A stretch of DNA of 64,000 bases from an uncultured Robinsoniella sp. (GTDB lineage: Bacteria; Bacillota; Clostridia; Lachnospirales; Lachnospiraceae), in the NCBI GenBank assembly GCA_900540475.1, contig UQGG01000005.1, forward strand, positions 1 through 64,000. Direction: 5' to 3'. The position numbers and the translations under genes were made by a program. A model generated the notes under the pieces. That model had not been told where the DNA came from. It made no database searches and saw only the letters and a list, made by a program, of their open reading frames with translations. This document shows, piece after piece, positions 1 through 7,915 of the stretch. Position 1 is the first letter of the stretch. The number at the start of each line of letters is the position of its first letter.

Positions 1-204
1 TAAGCGGGCAGTGAGCTGCGAAATGCATCAGGATTTCGGAGCGAATGCCCGCGTGCCGCCAAAAAGCGCTTCGGGAAGGTTAGAAAATGCCAGTTCTGCG
101 TTAAGCATTCCAAACCAATGTCCTGGTCCGCCCCCTTCTCTTTCTGTACACTACCTCTGCATACAAAGCGTCATCTATCAGCGAAACCCAAATTCATTGC
201 AGTA
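1..204. other. No gene recognised at the left edge
   Basis: I see no coding sequence here that I can support. Short open frames exist on the plus strand, but they lack a ribosome binding site and their translations are compositionally unlike protein. The stretch lies downstream of the leftward gene that ends at 205, so it may be the 3' flank of that gene or the remnant of a feature lying outside the window. Confidence 0.4.
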
Positions 205-810
205 CTAGTTCATTTGATACCGTATCATGCCGCCCTTCTCTTCATAGCCGGTATGCCACAATTCCCGGAGAGAAAAAACGGTTGCTTTTCCATAAGTTGC
301 AAGGGTAACCATTACATCGGATTCTGTCTGTTCATATCCCACAAGCAGGAACCAGTGCCAGGAATAATCCTTGAATTTACAGTCTGTATGTTTCAGCATA
401 AGATAGGGAATGGGATAACCCTGGTCTATCCGGTCTATGATAAATGCGGCTGACTCTTCAAAAGAGTGATCTCCGGAGAATCCTTCCATAGAGATAAGAT
501 CCTGTTTTTCAAGACTTTTCAGATATTCGCCTAAACCGTCCATATAGATTGCCAGTTTTTTTATGCCGCCTGCTCTGGGGCGCAGATAGGGTTTCATATT
601 CATGGCAAAGGCTTCATAATCTTCTTTGGTTATATGGCTCACATCAAATGGATAGAGCGCCTTTAAATCCCGGTGCAGTGCAAAATAAATGCAGCTGTCA
701 CAGGCAGTAGCAGCAGCACATCCGCCCATGTGCATGAGAAAATTGTGGAACCAGTCCTGGTTGCCGCCAAAAGAGTCACCGATATTGAAATAAGGCAGTT
801 CTTTTTTCAT
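205..810 (-). CDS. Putative papain-like / C39-like cysteine peptidase fold protein
   Basis: A predicted soluble protein of 201 residues with no signal peptide or membrane segment. A Gly-Gly-Cys element with Cys31, Cys37 and Cys40 near the N terminus and a His-Trp-hydrophobic-Gly-Tyr element around His152 resemble the Cys and His blocks of papain-like, C39 or BtrH-type folds, but I cannot prove a catalytic dyad. The start at 810 is preferred over the ATG at 819 because GAGGAGGG sits about nine bases upstream of 810 and almost touches 819. The gene is transcribed away from the TetR gene and does not appear to be in an operon. Function is unknown; peptidase or acyltransferase activity is only an inference from the Cys/His pattern. 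Confidence 0.55.
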   Translation of the reverse strand: MKKELPYFNIGDSFGGNQDWFHNFLMHMGGCAAATACDSCIYFALHRDLKALYPFDVSHITKEDYEAFAMNMKPYLRPRAGGIKKLAIYMDGLGEYLKSLEKQDLISMEGFSGDHSFEESAAFIIDRIDQGYPIPYLMLKHTDCKFKDYSWHWFLLVGYEQTESDVMVTLATYGKATVFSLRELWHTGYEEKGGMIRYQMN

Positions 811-910
811 TGCAGTCATCCCTCCTCTTTCTAAAATAGAAACACTCTCTAGTATAGGATATACTGTTTTTTACATTTTAGTTCATAAATCAGAGTTTTT
901 TCTTCGTATT

Positions 911-1516
911 TCAGGCGATTATAATATGAACCAGCGTTTTAATGATTTCCTGCTTCAATATATCATAATCGATATAATCATGCTTATGAAATGCTTTCTC
1001 ATGACAATAGGATTCTACCAGATTATAGGCAATGTGGACTTTTTCTTCCGGATTGACCATTTCCAGATTACTTTGTTTGGCAGCATTAACGAATAGCTGC
1101 ATAATCTGGTCTTCTAATGTCATCCAGAGGTTGCATTTTGTTTCGTCTGTACTCAGAAGGGTGTTCACGTCATTGTGAAGGATTCCAAGCCCTTCATGAA
1201 TCTCACTGAGTTCATCTAATAATTTACTGATAAAAGTAATGAAATTGGTTTGATCCATATCTTTTTGAATAAATTCCTGGATCAGCGGCTTAAAGCTGTC
1301 ATTTACGATCTGGTTCATTATTTCTAATACAAGATCCATTTTATTTTCAAAATAGCGGTAAAAGATGCCGGTAGATACGCCAGCCGCTTTTGCTATTTCA
1401 GCAGCATTTACATGATAATAACCTCGTTCCCGCATCAGGTCAAGACCGGCTTTGAGTAAACGATTTTTTTTATCAATAGAACGCTGCTGAACGGGGGTTT
1501 TAATTACATCACTCAT
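911..1516 (-). CDS. TetR/AcrR family transcriptional regulator of the adjacent ABC exporter
   Basis: A 201-residue TetR-type repressor. Residues about 10-60 form the DNA-binding domain (the stretch with AAEIAKAAGVSTGIFYRYF is the classical TetR helix-turn-helix), followed by an all-helical ligand domain. The start at 1516 (MSDVIK) is preferred over the longer frame reaching 1663, because that extension would run through the divergent promoter and operator and a GAAAGG site precedes 1516. It is divergent from the ABC exporter, and a near-perfect 28-bp palindrome at 1642-1669 lies right after the exporter -10 box, so it most likely represses the exporter until a toxic ligand binds. The ligand is not known. 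Confidence 0.88.
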   Translation of the reverse strand: MSDVIKTPVQQRSIDKKNRLLKAGLDLMRERGYYHVNAAEIAKAAGVSTGIFYRYFENKMDLVLEIMNQIVNDSFKPLIQEFIQKDMDQTNFITFISKLLDELSEIHEGLGILHNDVNTLLSTDETKCNLWMTLEDQIMQLFVNAAKQSNLEMVNPEEKVHIAYNLVESYCHEKAFHKHDYIDYDILKQEIIKTLVHIIIA

Positions 1517-1611
1517 TCTAAAAGCCTTTCTTTCTAAGATTTTGTAGTTTTGTATAGTATAACCGCTTAGGGACAGGTTGTCAAATAAGGTGAAAAAAGT
1601 TTCAGGTTTTG

Positions 1612-1669
1612 TTGACAAATCACTCCGGGGATGGTAAAATTCAAAACATGAAATATATTTCAAGTTTTG
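1612..1669 (+). promoter_or_regulatory. Exporter promoter with overlapping TetR operator
   Basis: TTGACA at 1612-1617 and TAAAAT at 1635-1640 are separated by exactly 17 bp. Immediately downstream, 1642-1669 is a 28-bp inverted repeat in which 26 positions are self-complementary; the left half starts CAAAACATGAAATA and the right half ends ATTTCAAGTTTTG. The operator covers the expected transcription start, which fits repression by the divergent TetR protein. Confidence 0.75.
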
Positions 1670-1705
1670 GAAAATGGATAAGGAAAGCCATTGAGAGGAG
1701 GATTT

Positions 1706-2410
1706 ATGAGCCGGTTAATTGCATTTGAAGAGGTAGTGAAAAGTTATCCCATAGGGGATAAAGTTCTGTATGCGGTCAATCAGTTAAATTTTACGATTGA
1801 TGAAGGAGAATTTGTAATCATACTGGGACCAAGCGGTGCGGGAAAATCAACTCTTTTAAATCTCCTGGGAGGCATGGATCATGTAACCAGCGGGAAAATC
1901 GTAGTAGGGGGACGGGAGATCTCAGATCTGAAAGCAGAAGAATTATCGGAGTACCGGGCAGAAGATGTGGGATTCGTATTTCAGTTTTATAATTTAATTC
2001 CAACACTGACGGTATATGAAAATGTTGCACTTGTAAAAGAAATTGCAAAGGACAGTCTGGATCCGGGGGAAATGCTGCAGTCGGTAGGGCTTTTGGAGCA
2101 CCAGAATAAGTTTCCCACCCAGTTGTCAGGGGGCGAGCAGCAGCGGGTATCCATTGCCAGGGCTGTCTGCAAAAATCCCAAAATGCTGCTGTGCGATGAG
2201 CCTACCGGGGCATTGGATTCAGAAACGGGTGTTTTGATTCTGACCATGCTCCAGAATATGAGCCGGGAACATAAGAGAACGGTTATTATTGTTACCCATA
2301 ACAGTGCCCTGGCGGAAGCTGCAGATAAAGTAATACGGATTAAAAATGGAAAAATCCGCAGCGTCACGGTGAATGAGAATCCCAAATCCGTAAGTGAGGT
2401 GGAGTGGTAA
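1706..2410 (+). CDS. ABC transporter ATP-binding protein (MacB/LolD type)
   Basis: A 234-residue ATPase of the MacB/LolD/FtsE class that powers a mechanotransmission-type exporter. Visible are Walker A GPSGAGKS (about residues 36-43), the Q-loop VFQFYN, signature LSGGEQQR, Walker B LLCDEPTGALD and the switch histidine in VTHNS. The ATG at 1706 has GAGAGGAGG ending a few bases upstream; the upstream TTG-initiated extension from 1691 would overlap that site. The stop overlaps the permease start as TAATG at 2408-2412, indicating translational coupling. It forms a three-gene exporter with the next two genes. Confidence 0.93.
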   Translation: MSRLIAFEEVVKSYPIGDKVLYAVNQLNFTIDEGEFVIILGPSGAGKSTLLNLLGGMDHVTSGKIVVGGREISDLKAEELSEYRAEDVGFVFQFYNLIPTLTVYENVALVKEIAKDSLDPGEMLQSVGLLEHQNKFPTQLSGGEQQRVSIARAVCKNPKMLLCDEPTGALDSETGVLILTMLQNMSREHKRTVIIVTHNSALAEAADKVIRIKNGKIRSVTVNENPKSVSEVEW

Positions 2411-4668
2411 TGCTGTTTCTTAAAATGCTGCGGGATATGAAAAATAATAAAATGCAGTTTATCTCCATTGGACTGATGACATTCCTGGCGATCTTTGTAT
2501 ATGCAGGAATCGGAAGTGAATGGTATACCTTTCAAAAGGGAATCGACAGCTACTATTCGGAAACACATCTGGCTGATATCTGGCTTTATGGAAAGTCATT
2601 TACGGATAGTGATGTGGCAAAACTGCTGAAGGTGGACAGTGTGTCAGATGCCTCAAGGCGCCTTCATCTGGAAGGTACGGCTGATTTAAGCGGAGATCCG
2701 GAACTGGAGATTTTACTGATGGATGAGGATCGGATTTCTTCCTGTAAAGTGATTAGCGGGGAGAGCTTCGACCCTGCTGCAGACGGCATATGGCTGAGCG
2801 ATAAGTTTGCTGAGGCAAGGGGGATTTCTGCTGGAGACACCCTGGATATGCAGGTGGAAGGGATTGTAATCAGCAAGAAAATACTGGGCATTATGATAAG
2901 CCCGGAATATGTCTATGCTTCTGCTTCCTTTGACAGCATGGCAAATCCCCGGAACATAGGAGTGGTGTATGGGGGAATGGATCTGCTGCCCCAGGGATTC
3001 CCAAAAGTATATAACCAGATCGCGGCACTTCTCAATACAACGGATTATCAGAAAGCAGAAGAACAGATCGAGAAAAAGTTAGATGGTACATACAGCGTAT
3101 TTCTCTCCAGAGAAGGGCAGGGCAGTTATCAGCAGTTCAGGGAAGAAATACTTCAGAATAAGGCAATGGGGGATCTGTTTCCCTTTGTATTCATTGCAGT
3201 GGCACTGCTTACAATCATGACCACCATGAGCAGAATCATCAATAATCAGAGAACACAGATCGGAACATTGAAGGCACTGGGCTATAAAGATAAGAAAATC
3301 ATGAGGCATTTTATCTGCTATGGTATGATACCGTCCCTGGCGGGGGCTTTGCTTGGACTGATTGTGGGGCCGCTTACACTTACGCCGTTGTTTTTTGAGA
3401 TGCAGTCGGGCCTGTATTCCCTTCCGCCCCTTACTGTGATTTTACTGCCCCAGGCGGTATTCGCAGCGGGAGGGGCAGTGGCGGCATGTACCCTGGTAAC
3501 CTGGATTGCCTGCAATAAAATCTTAAAAGAAAAACCGGCTGATGCGCTGCGTACCAGGCCGCCCCGCATTTCCAGGCATATGTGGTTTGAAAAAACCGCC
3601 TGGTGGAAGGGAACCGGATTTGATTTCCAGTGGAATCTGAGGGATACCCTGAGAAGCAAAGTCAGAAGTATTATGGCAGTTGTAGGAATTACAGGATGTA
3701 TGAGCCTGCTTACCTGTGCACTGGGAATGGTGGATTCCCTGAACAACATTAATGAATGGAAGTATGGACAGCTCACCCAGTATCGGAATAAGGTTTTGCT
3801 GACCGATGACCTGTCGGCTTCGGATATCCCTTATCCGGGAGAGACCATTCAGGAGGGGAGTATAGAACTGCGTGCCAACGGAATTAAAAAGACAACAGGA
3901 ATAACCGTTCTGGAACCGGAATCCAGCCTCACTGTTTTTACGGACAGCAGACGGAAGGAACAAAAGCTCCCGGTAAACGGAGTCTCTATCAGTTATCATA
4001 TGGCGGATATCCTGGGAGTTCAGGTGGGAGATGAAGTCTCCTGGCATCTCTATGGGGAAAGCAAATGGGCAGATTCCAAAATTAAGGCAATCTACCGGGA
4101 TCCGGTGGCACAGGGGATTACACTGTATGAGGACTATTTTGAGGAACAGGGATACCATTACCAGCCAACTTCATTTTTGACAAAGGCAAATATAGACCCG
4201 GATTCCGTGTCCTATACGGTTTGGAATATTGAAAAGCTGAAGTCTTCCGTCACCGAAATGATGGATACGATGTACTCTATTATCTATATCATGGTGGCAG
4301 CTGCGGTTCTAATGGCGGTTGTAGTGCTCTATAACTTAGGAGTGCTCTCCTTCACAGAAAAACTCAGGGAATTTGCAACGCTGCGGGTACTTGGGTTTAA
4401 ATCTGAGAAAATACGGCTTCTGATGCTGCGCCAGAATATATGGCTCAGTGCGCTGGGATTAATTCCCGGCTATTTACTGGGAAAATGGATTATAGACCTG
4501 ATGTGCGGTATGCTGGGAGACAATTTTGACATGATGACAGAGATCAGTCTGCTAAGCATTGTGATCAGCGTTGCAATCACAATGCTGGTATCTGTGGGAG
4601 TAAATGTGTTATTTTCCAGAAAAGTAAAAGAAATTGATATGGTTAGTGCGTTAAAAGGCGCAGAGTAG
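2410..4668 (+). CDS. ABC transporter permease, FtsX-like (MacB family, two FtsX domains)
   Basis: A 752-residue membrane protein. One membrane segment near residues 15-35 is followed by a large extracytoplasmic MacB_PCD-like domain, then FtsX-type cores at about residues 255-375 and 625-740, each with the conserved cytoplasmic phrases 'QIGTLKALGYKDKKI' and 'REFATLRVLGFKSEKI'. This duplicated layout is typical of Gram-positive exporters of peptides, antibiotics or lipids rather than of importers. It lies in an operon with its ATPase upstream and a HlyD-like adaptor 13 bp downstream. The substrate cannot be read from the sequence. Confidence 0.92.
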   Translation: MLFLKMLRDMKNNKMQFISIGLMTFLAIFVYAGIGSEWYTFQKGIDSYYSETHLADIWLYGKSFTDSDVAKLLKVDSVSDASRRLHLEGTADLSGDPELEILLMDEDRISSCKVISGESFDPAADGIWLSDKFAEARGISAGDTLDMQVEGIVISKKILGIMISPEYVYASASFDSMANPRNIGVVYGGMDLLPQGFPKVYNQIAALLNTTDYQKAEEQIEKKLDGTYSVFLSREGQGSYQQFREEILQNKAMGDLFPFVFIAVALLTIMTTMSRIINNQRTQIGTLKALGYKDKKIMRHFICYGMIPSLAGALLGLIVGPLTLTPLFFEMQSGLYSLPPLTVILLPQAVFAAGGAVAACTLVTWIACNKILKEKPADALRTRPPRISRHMWFEKTAWWKGTGFDFQWNLRDTLRSKVRSIMAVVGITGCMSLLTCALGMVDSLNNINEWKYGQLTQYRNKVLLTDDLSASDIPYPGETIQEGSIELRANGIKKTTGITVLEPESSLTVFTDSRRKEQKLPVNGVSISYHMADILGVQVGDEVSWHLYGESKWADSKIKAIYRDPVAQGITLYEDYFEEQGYHYQPTSFLTKANIDPDSVSYTVWNIEKLKSSVTEMMDTMYSIIYIMVAAAVLMAVVVLYNLGVLSFTEKLREFATLRVLGFKSEKIRLLMLRQNIWLSALGLIPGYLLGKWIIDLMCGMLGDNFDMMTEISLLSIVISVAITMLVSVGVNVLFSRKVKEIDMVSALKGAE

Positions 4669-4681
4669 AGGAGAGATTGCG

Positions 4682-5566
4682 ATGAAGAAAAGGAATAAAA
4701 CAATTCGGAATATCATAATTGCAGCCGTGGTTCTGGCAGGTGCTGCAGGTGCGGGATACGCTTTGGCGGCGCCTGCATATTACGAAACAATGCGGGTCAC
4801 AAAAAGCGACATCCAGGAAATAATCAGTGAAACCGGAATCATAAACAGCTTAAAGCAAAAAACATATTATACGGAAACAACGTCTGTAATAAAGTCGATG
4901 GATATACATACAGGGGACATTGTGGCTCAGGGGGAACAGCTCCTCACACTGGAAGAAATGAAAGCAGATGTAGGGGAGCAGGAGCCCAAAACCCTGGAGG
5001 CAGATTTTGAAGGTGTCATAACCCAGTGCAATGTTACGGAAGGTGCGTATGCCGCACAGGGAAGTCCTCTTTTCACCCTGGAGAGTGCAAAAGATCTGTA
5101 TTTAGCGGCTGAAATATCAACCAAAGACGCGGCAAATGTAGAAAAAGGCCAGAAAGCAGTCATTACCAGCAATGACAAGGATTATGACGGTGAGGTATCC
5201 GAGGTATCCCGCCTTGCGGTGAAAACCAGCGGAAAGCCCAAAGTGACCGTAAAAATTAAGATTAAAAATGCTAACAGCAGACTGTATCTGGGAGCAGAAG
5301 CGGATGTGGATATCTTTGCTGCTTCCAGGGATTCGGTTATGACGGTTCCGGTGGAAGCGGTGTATTCGGATGCCGATAATGACTATGTTTATACCATAGA
5401 AAACGGAATGGTCACCAGGAAAATAGTAAAGACCGGTATCAGCTCTGAGAAAATGACAGAGATTAAAGAAGGGCTGGCGGTGGATGACCGGGTCATTATC
5501 TCCCCGGTATCAGAAAGCGACAGAGGGAATCGGGCAACCGATCAATCTTTTTGGAAAAATACTTGA
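4682..5566 (+). CDS. HlyD/MacA-like efflux adaptor (RND periplasmic-adaptor family)
   Basis: A 294-residue adaptor with one N-terminal membrane anchor (residues about 7-30) followed by a lipoyl/barrel-sandwich region (two half-motifs around 'IKSMDIHTGDIVAQGEQLLTLEE' split over residues 63-88 and 'GVITQCNVTEGAYAAQGSPLFTLE') and beta-barrel and membrane-proximal domains ending near residue 285. It lacks the long coiled-coil hairpin of Gram-negative MacA, as expected in an organism without an outer-membrane TolC. It completes the ABC exporter. Its stop codon (5564-5566) lies inside the -35 box of the next gene's promoter. Confidence 0.88.
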   Translation: MKKRNKTIRNIIIAAVVLAGAAGAGYALAAPAYYETMRVTKSDIQEIISETGIINSLKQKTYYTETTSVIKSMDIHTGDIVAQGEQLLTLEEMKADVGEQEPKTLEADFEGVITQCNVTEGAYAAQGSPLFTLESAKDLYLAAEISTKDAANVEKGQKAVITSNDKDYDGEVSEVSRLAVKTSGKPKVTVKIKIKNANSRLYLGAEADVDIFAASRDSVMTVPVEAVYSDADNDYVYTIENGMVTRKIVKTGISSEKMTEIKEGLAVDDRVIISPVSESDRGNRATDQSFWKNT

Positions 5567-5593
5567 CTCTCCCCTTAAGGGAGGATGTATAAT
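5563..5593 (+). promoter_or_regulatory. MerR-type promoter/operator with 19-bp spacer
   Basis: TTGACT (5563-5568) and TATAAT (5588-5593) are separated by 19 bp, the elongated spacing characteristic of MerR-activated promoters, and the spacer holds the dyad CTCCC-N5-GGGAG (5569-5583). It sits directly upstream of the MerR gene at 5633, so the regulator most likely controls itself. Confidence 0.75.
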
Positions 5594-5632
5594 AACTTAA
5601 AATACGTCTGAGGATACACAGGAGGGAATCAT

Positions 5633-6460
5633 ATGTTCCGGATCGGGGAATTTTCCAAGCTTTGCAAGACAACGATAAAAACACTGCGCTATTATGACGA
5701 GGTAGGACTTCTGAAGCCGGAGTATATTGATGATGAAACAAAATACCGTTTTTATGCAGCCAAACAGATTTTAGAGCTGCACCATATCCAGGCACTGCGT
5801 CAGATTGGACTGTCCATCAGTGAAATCAAACTGATTCAGGACGGACAGGGTATGGAAGAGATCCTGCAGAAACGAAAACAGGAAATAGAACGAGAGTTAA
5901 CAGAGGGCAGAGAGCAGATCAGCCGGATCGAATTTATGCTGTCCGGCAGGGAAGAAGAAAGTATGCGGCAGTATCAGGGAATTGTGAAAGAGATACCGGA
6001 ATGCATTGTGTATTCCAAGAAGCTTACGATTCCCGGATACGGCTCTTACTTCCAAATCATTCCCGGTATCGGTGCTGCGGTGCAGGAAGCCAATCCCGAT
6101 TTGAAATGCGCCATACCGGAATACTGTTTTTGCATATATCTGGATGGGGAATACCGGGAAAAGGATATAAATATAGAGTTTTGCGAAGCGGTCAACCAGT
6201 TTGGCAAAGAAATAGAGGGTGTTGTTTTTAAGAAAATGGAGGCTGTGGTTGTGGCATCTGTTATGCATAAGGGGCCTTATGAAAAATTGCCCAATGCCTA
6301 TGCTTATTTATTTAAGTGGGTGGAGGAAAATGGATATATCACAACCGGTAATCCTAGGGAGAGTTACATTGACGGAATCTGGAATGCAGAAGACCGCAAC
6401 CAGTGGCTGACCGAATTACAGATACCCGTTATCAGAGATAAAGAGGGGGGTTTGTCATAG
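5633..6460 (+). CDS. MerR family regulator with GyrI-like effector-binding domain
   Basis: A 275-residue regulator resembling BltR/BmrR multidrug sensors. Residues 1-70 form the winged MerR helix-turn-helix (starts MFRIGEFSKLCKTTIKTLRYYD), then a dimerisation coiled coil (about 75-115), then a GyrI/AraC-type effector-binding domain to the C terminus. Its own promoter has the 19-bp MerR spacer and a dyad operator. It follows the ABC exporter genes and could add drug-responsive activation, but no second MerR-type promoter was found in front of the exporter, so that link is inference. Confidence 0.88.
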   Translation: MFRIGEFSKLCKTTIKTLRYYDEVGLLKPEYIDDETKYRFYAAKQILELHHIQALRQIGLSISEIKLIQDGQGMEEILQKRKQEIERELTEGREQISRIEFMLSGREEESMRQYQGIVKEIPECIVYSKKLTIPGYGSYFQIIPGIGAAVQEANPDLKCAIPEYCFCIYLDGEYREKDINIEFCEAVNQFGKEIEGVVFKKMEAVVVASVMHKGPYEKLPNAYAYLFKWVEENGYITTGNPRESYIDGIWNAEDRNQWLTELQIPVIRDKEGGLS

Positions 6461-6480
6461 ATAAAAAGAAGAAATACAGT

Positions 6481-7665
6481 ATGCAAAAGCTGTGTCTGTT
6501 ATCGAATATTCCCCTCTTTTTTTACGAGGATGGTATTGGCATTACGGAATGCTTTGGAAATTTTGATAAAGAGGAAAATCCTTTGGGGGCAGATCCTCTT
6601 CTGGTTCGTCGTCTGATCGACCAGTGCCGCAGCGTTAGCGGACCGGTGGTGGTGTCGGAAAATAAAGCAGTCTGTTTCAGCGCCGTTAAGGCGGGGGATA
6701 ACCAGTATATTCTGGCAGGTCCCATGTGTTCCCAATTTCTATCAAATGTAGAGATACATCGCTTTTATAAGCTTCATAAAATGGAAAAAATCCAGCAAAA
6801 AGCACCAGCAAGACTTGGATTTATGCAGATGCTGTCCCTGATCAGTTTAATTTACACCGCCGTGACCGGTGAAATTTGCGATGAGGAAAAGCTGCTTCGG
6901 GAAAACAAACTGGCATATGTGGATCCGGAAGAACTGGAGAGGGATAAGGCATCTTTTCGAATCGGCAAGGTAGAAGAGGAAGCCTATCACCATACCTACA
7001 TGGAAGAAATGCAGTGGATTAACTGCATAAAAAATGGAAACGAAGTAAAAGCAAAGGAAATGTGCGATTCCCTGGCTGAAAATGCCGGTAAGCTGTCAGG
7101 CAAGGAACTGAATCATCAGAGAAATCTGGCGATCTGTGCAGTTACACTGGCGACCAGGGCGGCTATTGACAGCGGGGTTACTCCGGCGGAAGCGTACATT
7201 TTAAGTGACGTTTATATTGATAAGATAGATAAGTGCAGCGATCTGGGGCAGCTAATAGAACTGCGCAGGCTCAGTACCATGGAATTTACAAGACAGGTTA
7301 AAGAAGCGAGGAAGGAAAAAGCCAGGTCCAATTATATTGAACAGTGTAAGGACTATATTATAAATCATTACCAGTATAAAATCCGGCTGGAGGAAGTGGC
7401 GGATGCAATTGGAATCAATAAAAATTACCTGTCCCATCTCTTTAAAAAAGAAGAAGGGATATCCATGAATGAATATATGAACCGTGTCCGTGTAAAAAGG
7501 GCGGAAAACTTACTGAAGTATTCCGATGCAACGCTGACGGAGATCAGCAGTTATGTCTGTTTTAATTCCCAGAGCCATTTTGGAAGCGTTTTTAAAAAAT
7601 GTAATGGGGTGACACCGCAGCAGTACCGGGACCGGTACAGATCCAGAGAGTTTTTGAAAAAATGA
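6481..7665 (+). CDS. AraC family transcriptional regulator
   Basis: At least 394 residues. The C-terminal ~100 residues hold the two AraC helix-turn-helix motifs (about 'LEEVADAIGINKNYLSHLFKK' around residues 300-320 and 'LTEISSYVCFNSQSHFGSVFKK' around 355-376). The N-terminal ~280 residues are a sensing domain seen in many Lachnospiraceae AraC proteins but with no family I can name. The start is uncertain: no good ribosome binding site precedes ATG 6481, whereas GAGGGGGG at 6443-6450 is correctly placed for an in-frame ATA at 6457 that would add eight residues. The gene ends just before the eutG promoter; a role in ethanolamine control is possible but unproven. Confidence 0.85.
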   Translation: MQKLCLLSNIPLFFYEDGIGITECFGNFDKEENPLGADPLLVRRLIDQCRSVSGPVVVSENKAVCFSAVKAGDNQYILAGPMCSQFLSNVEIHRFYKLHKMEKIQQKAPARLGFMQMLSLISLIYTAVTGEICDEEKLLRENKLAYVDPEELERDKASFRIGKVEEEAYHHTYMEEMQWINCIKNGNEVKAKEMCDSLAENAGKLSGKELNHQRNLAICAVTLATRAAIDSGVTPAEAYILSDVYIDKIDKCSDLGQLIELRRLSTMEFTRQVKEARKEKARSNYIEQCKDYIINHYQYKIRLEEVADAIGINKNYLSHLFKKEEGISMNEYMNRVRVKRAENLLKYSDATLTEISSYVCFNSQSHFGSVFKKCNGVTPQQYRDRYRSREFLKK

Positions 7666-7683
7666 CGGCAAGTCATAATTCCC

Positions 7684-7712
7684 TTGACTTTTGGTATCTT
7701 GATGAGTATAAT
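7684..7712 (+). promoter_or_regulatory. eutG promoter
   Basis: TTGACT (7684-7689) and TATAAT (7707-7712) with a 17-bp spacer. Transcription would begin near 7719, just before the twin hairpins that start at about 7730. Confidence 0.75.
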
Positions 7713-7729
7713 TAATTTCAGAATATTTT

Positions 7730-7802
7730 ATGTGCGGCGCAGCACATAGAGCTTAAAGGTGCGTTGAAGTGTCTTGGATGATTTTTATCCGAGGCACTTT
7801 TT
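7730..7802 (+). promoter_or_regulatory. EutV (ANTAR) antitermination leader with terminator, upstream of eutG
   Basis: Hairpin P1 (7730-7747): ATGTGC pairs with GCACAT around the hexaloop GGCGCA. Hairpin P2 (7757-7774): AGGTGC pairs with GTGTCT, partly by G-U, around the hexaloop GTTGAA. The intrinsic terminator (7767-7802) has a 13-bp stem and a T-run, and its 5' arm starts inside the P2 loop, so P2 and the terminator exclude each other. Known ANTAR regulators stabilise such twin hairpins to let transcription through. The loops have G4 as in the described motif, but G rather than A at position 1. Confidence 0.7.
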
Positions 7803-7915
7803 GCGTTGCCTTTCATTTTTGCAGACAGCCGGTTTGAATGTGTCCTTTATTGGCGGTGCAGCGTAAAGGCATTCAAGTAACGGATAGAAAAAATATGGAG
7901 GATAAGGAATTGAAG

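Noticed and set aside
11..453. Open frames on the plus strand at the left edge (11-208 and 118-453)
   Set aside because: No ribosome binding sites. The second is largely antisense to the supported leftward gene, and both translations look non-coding.
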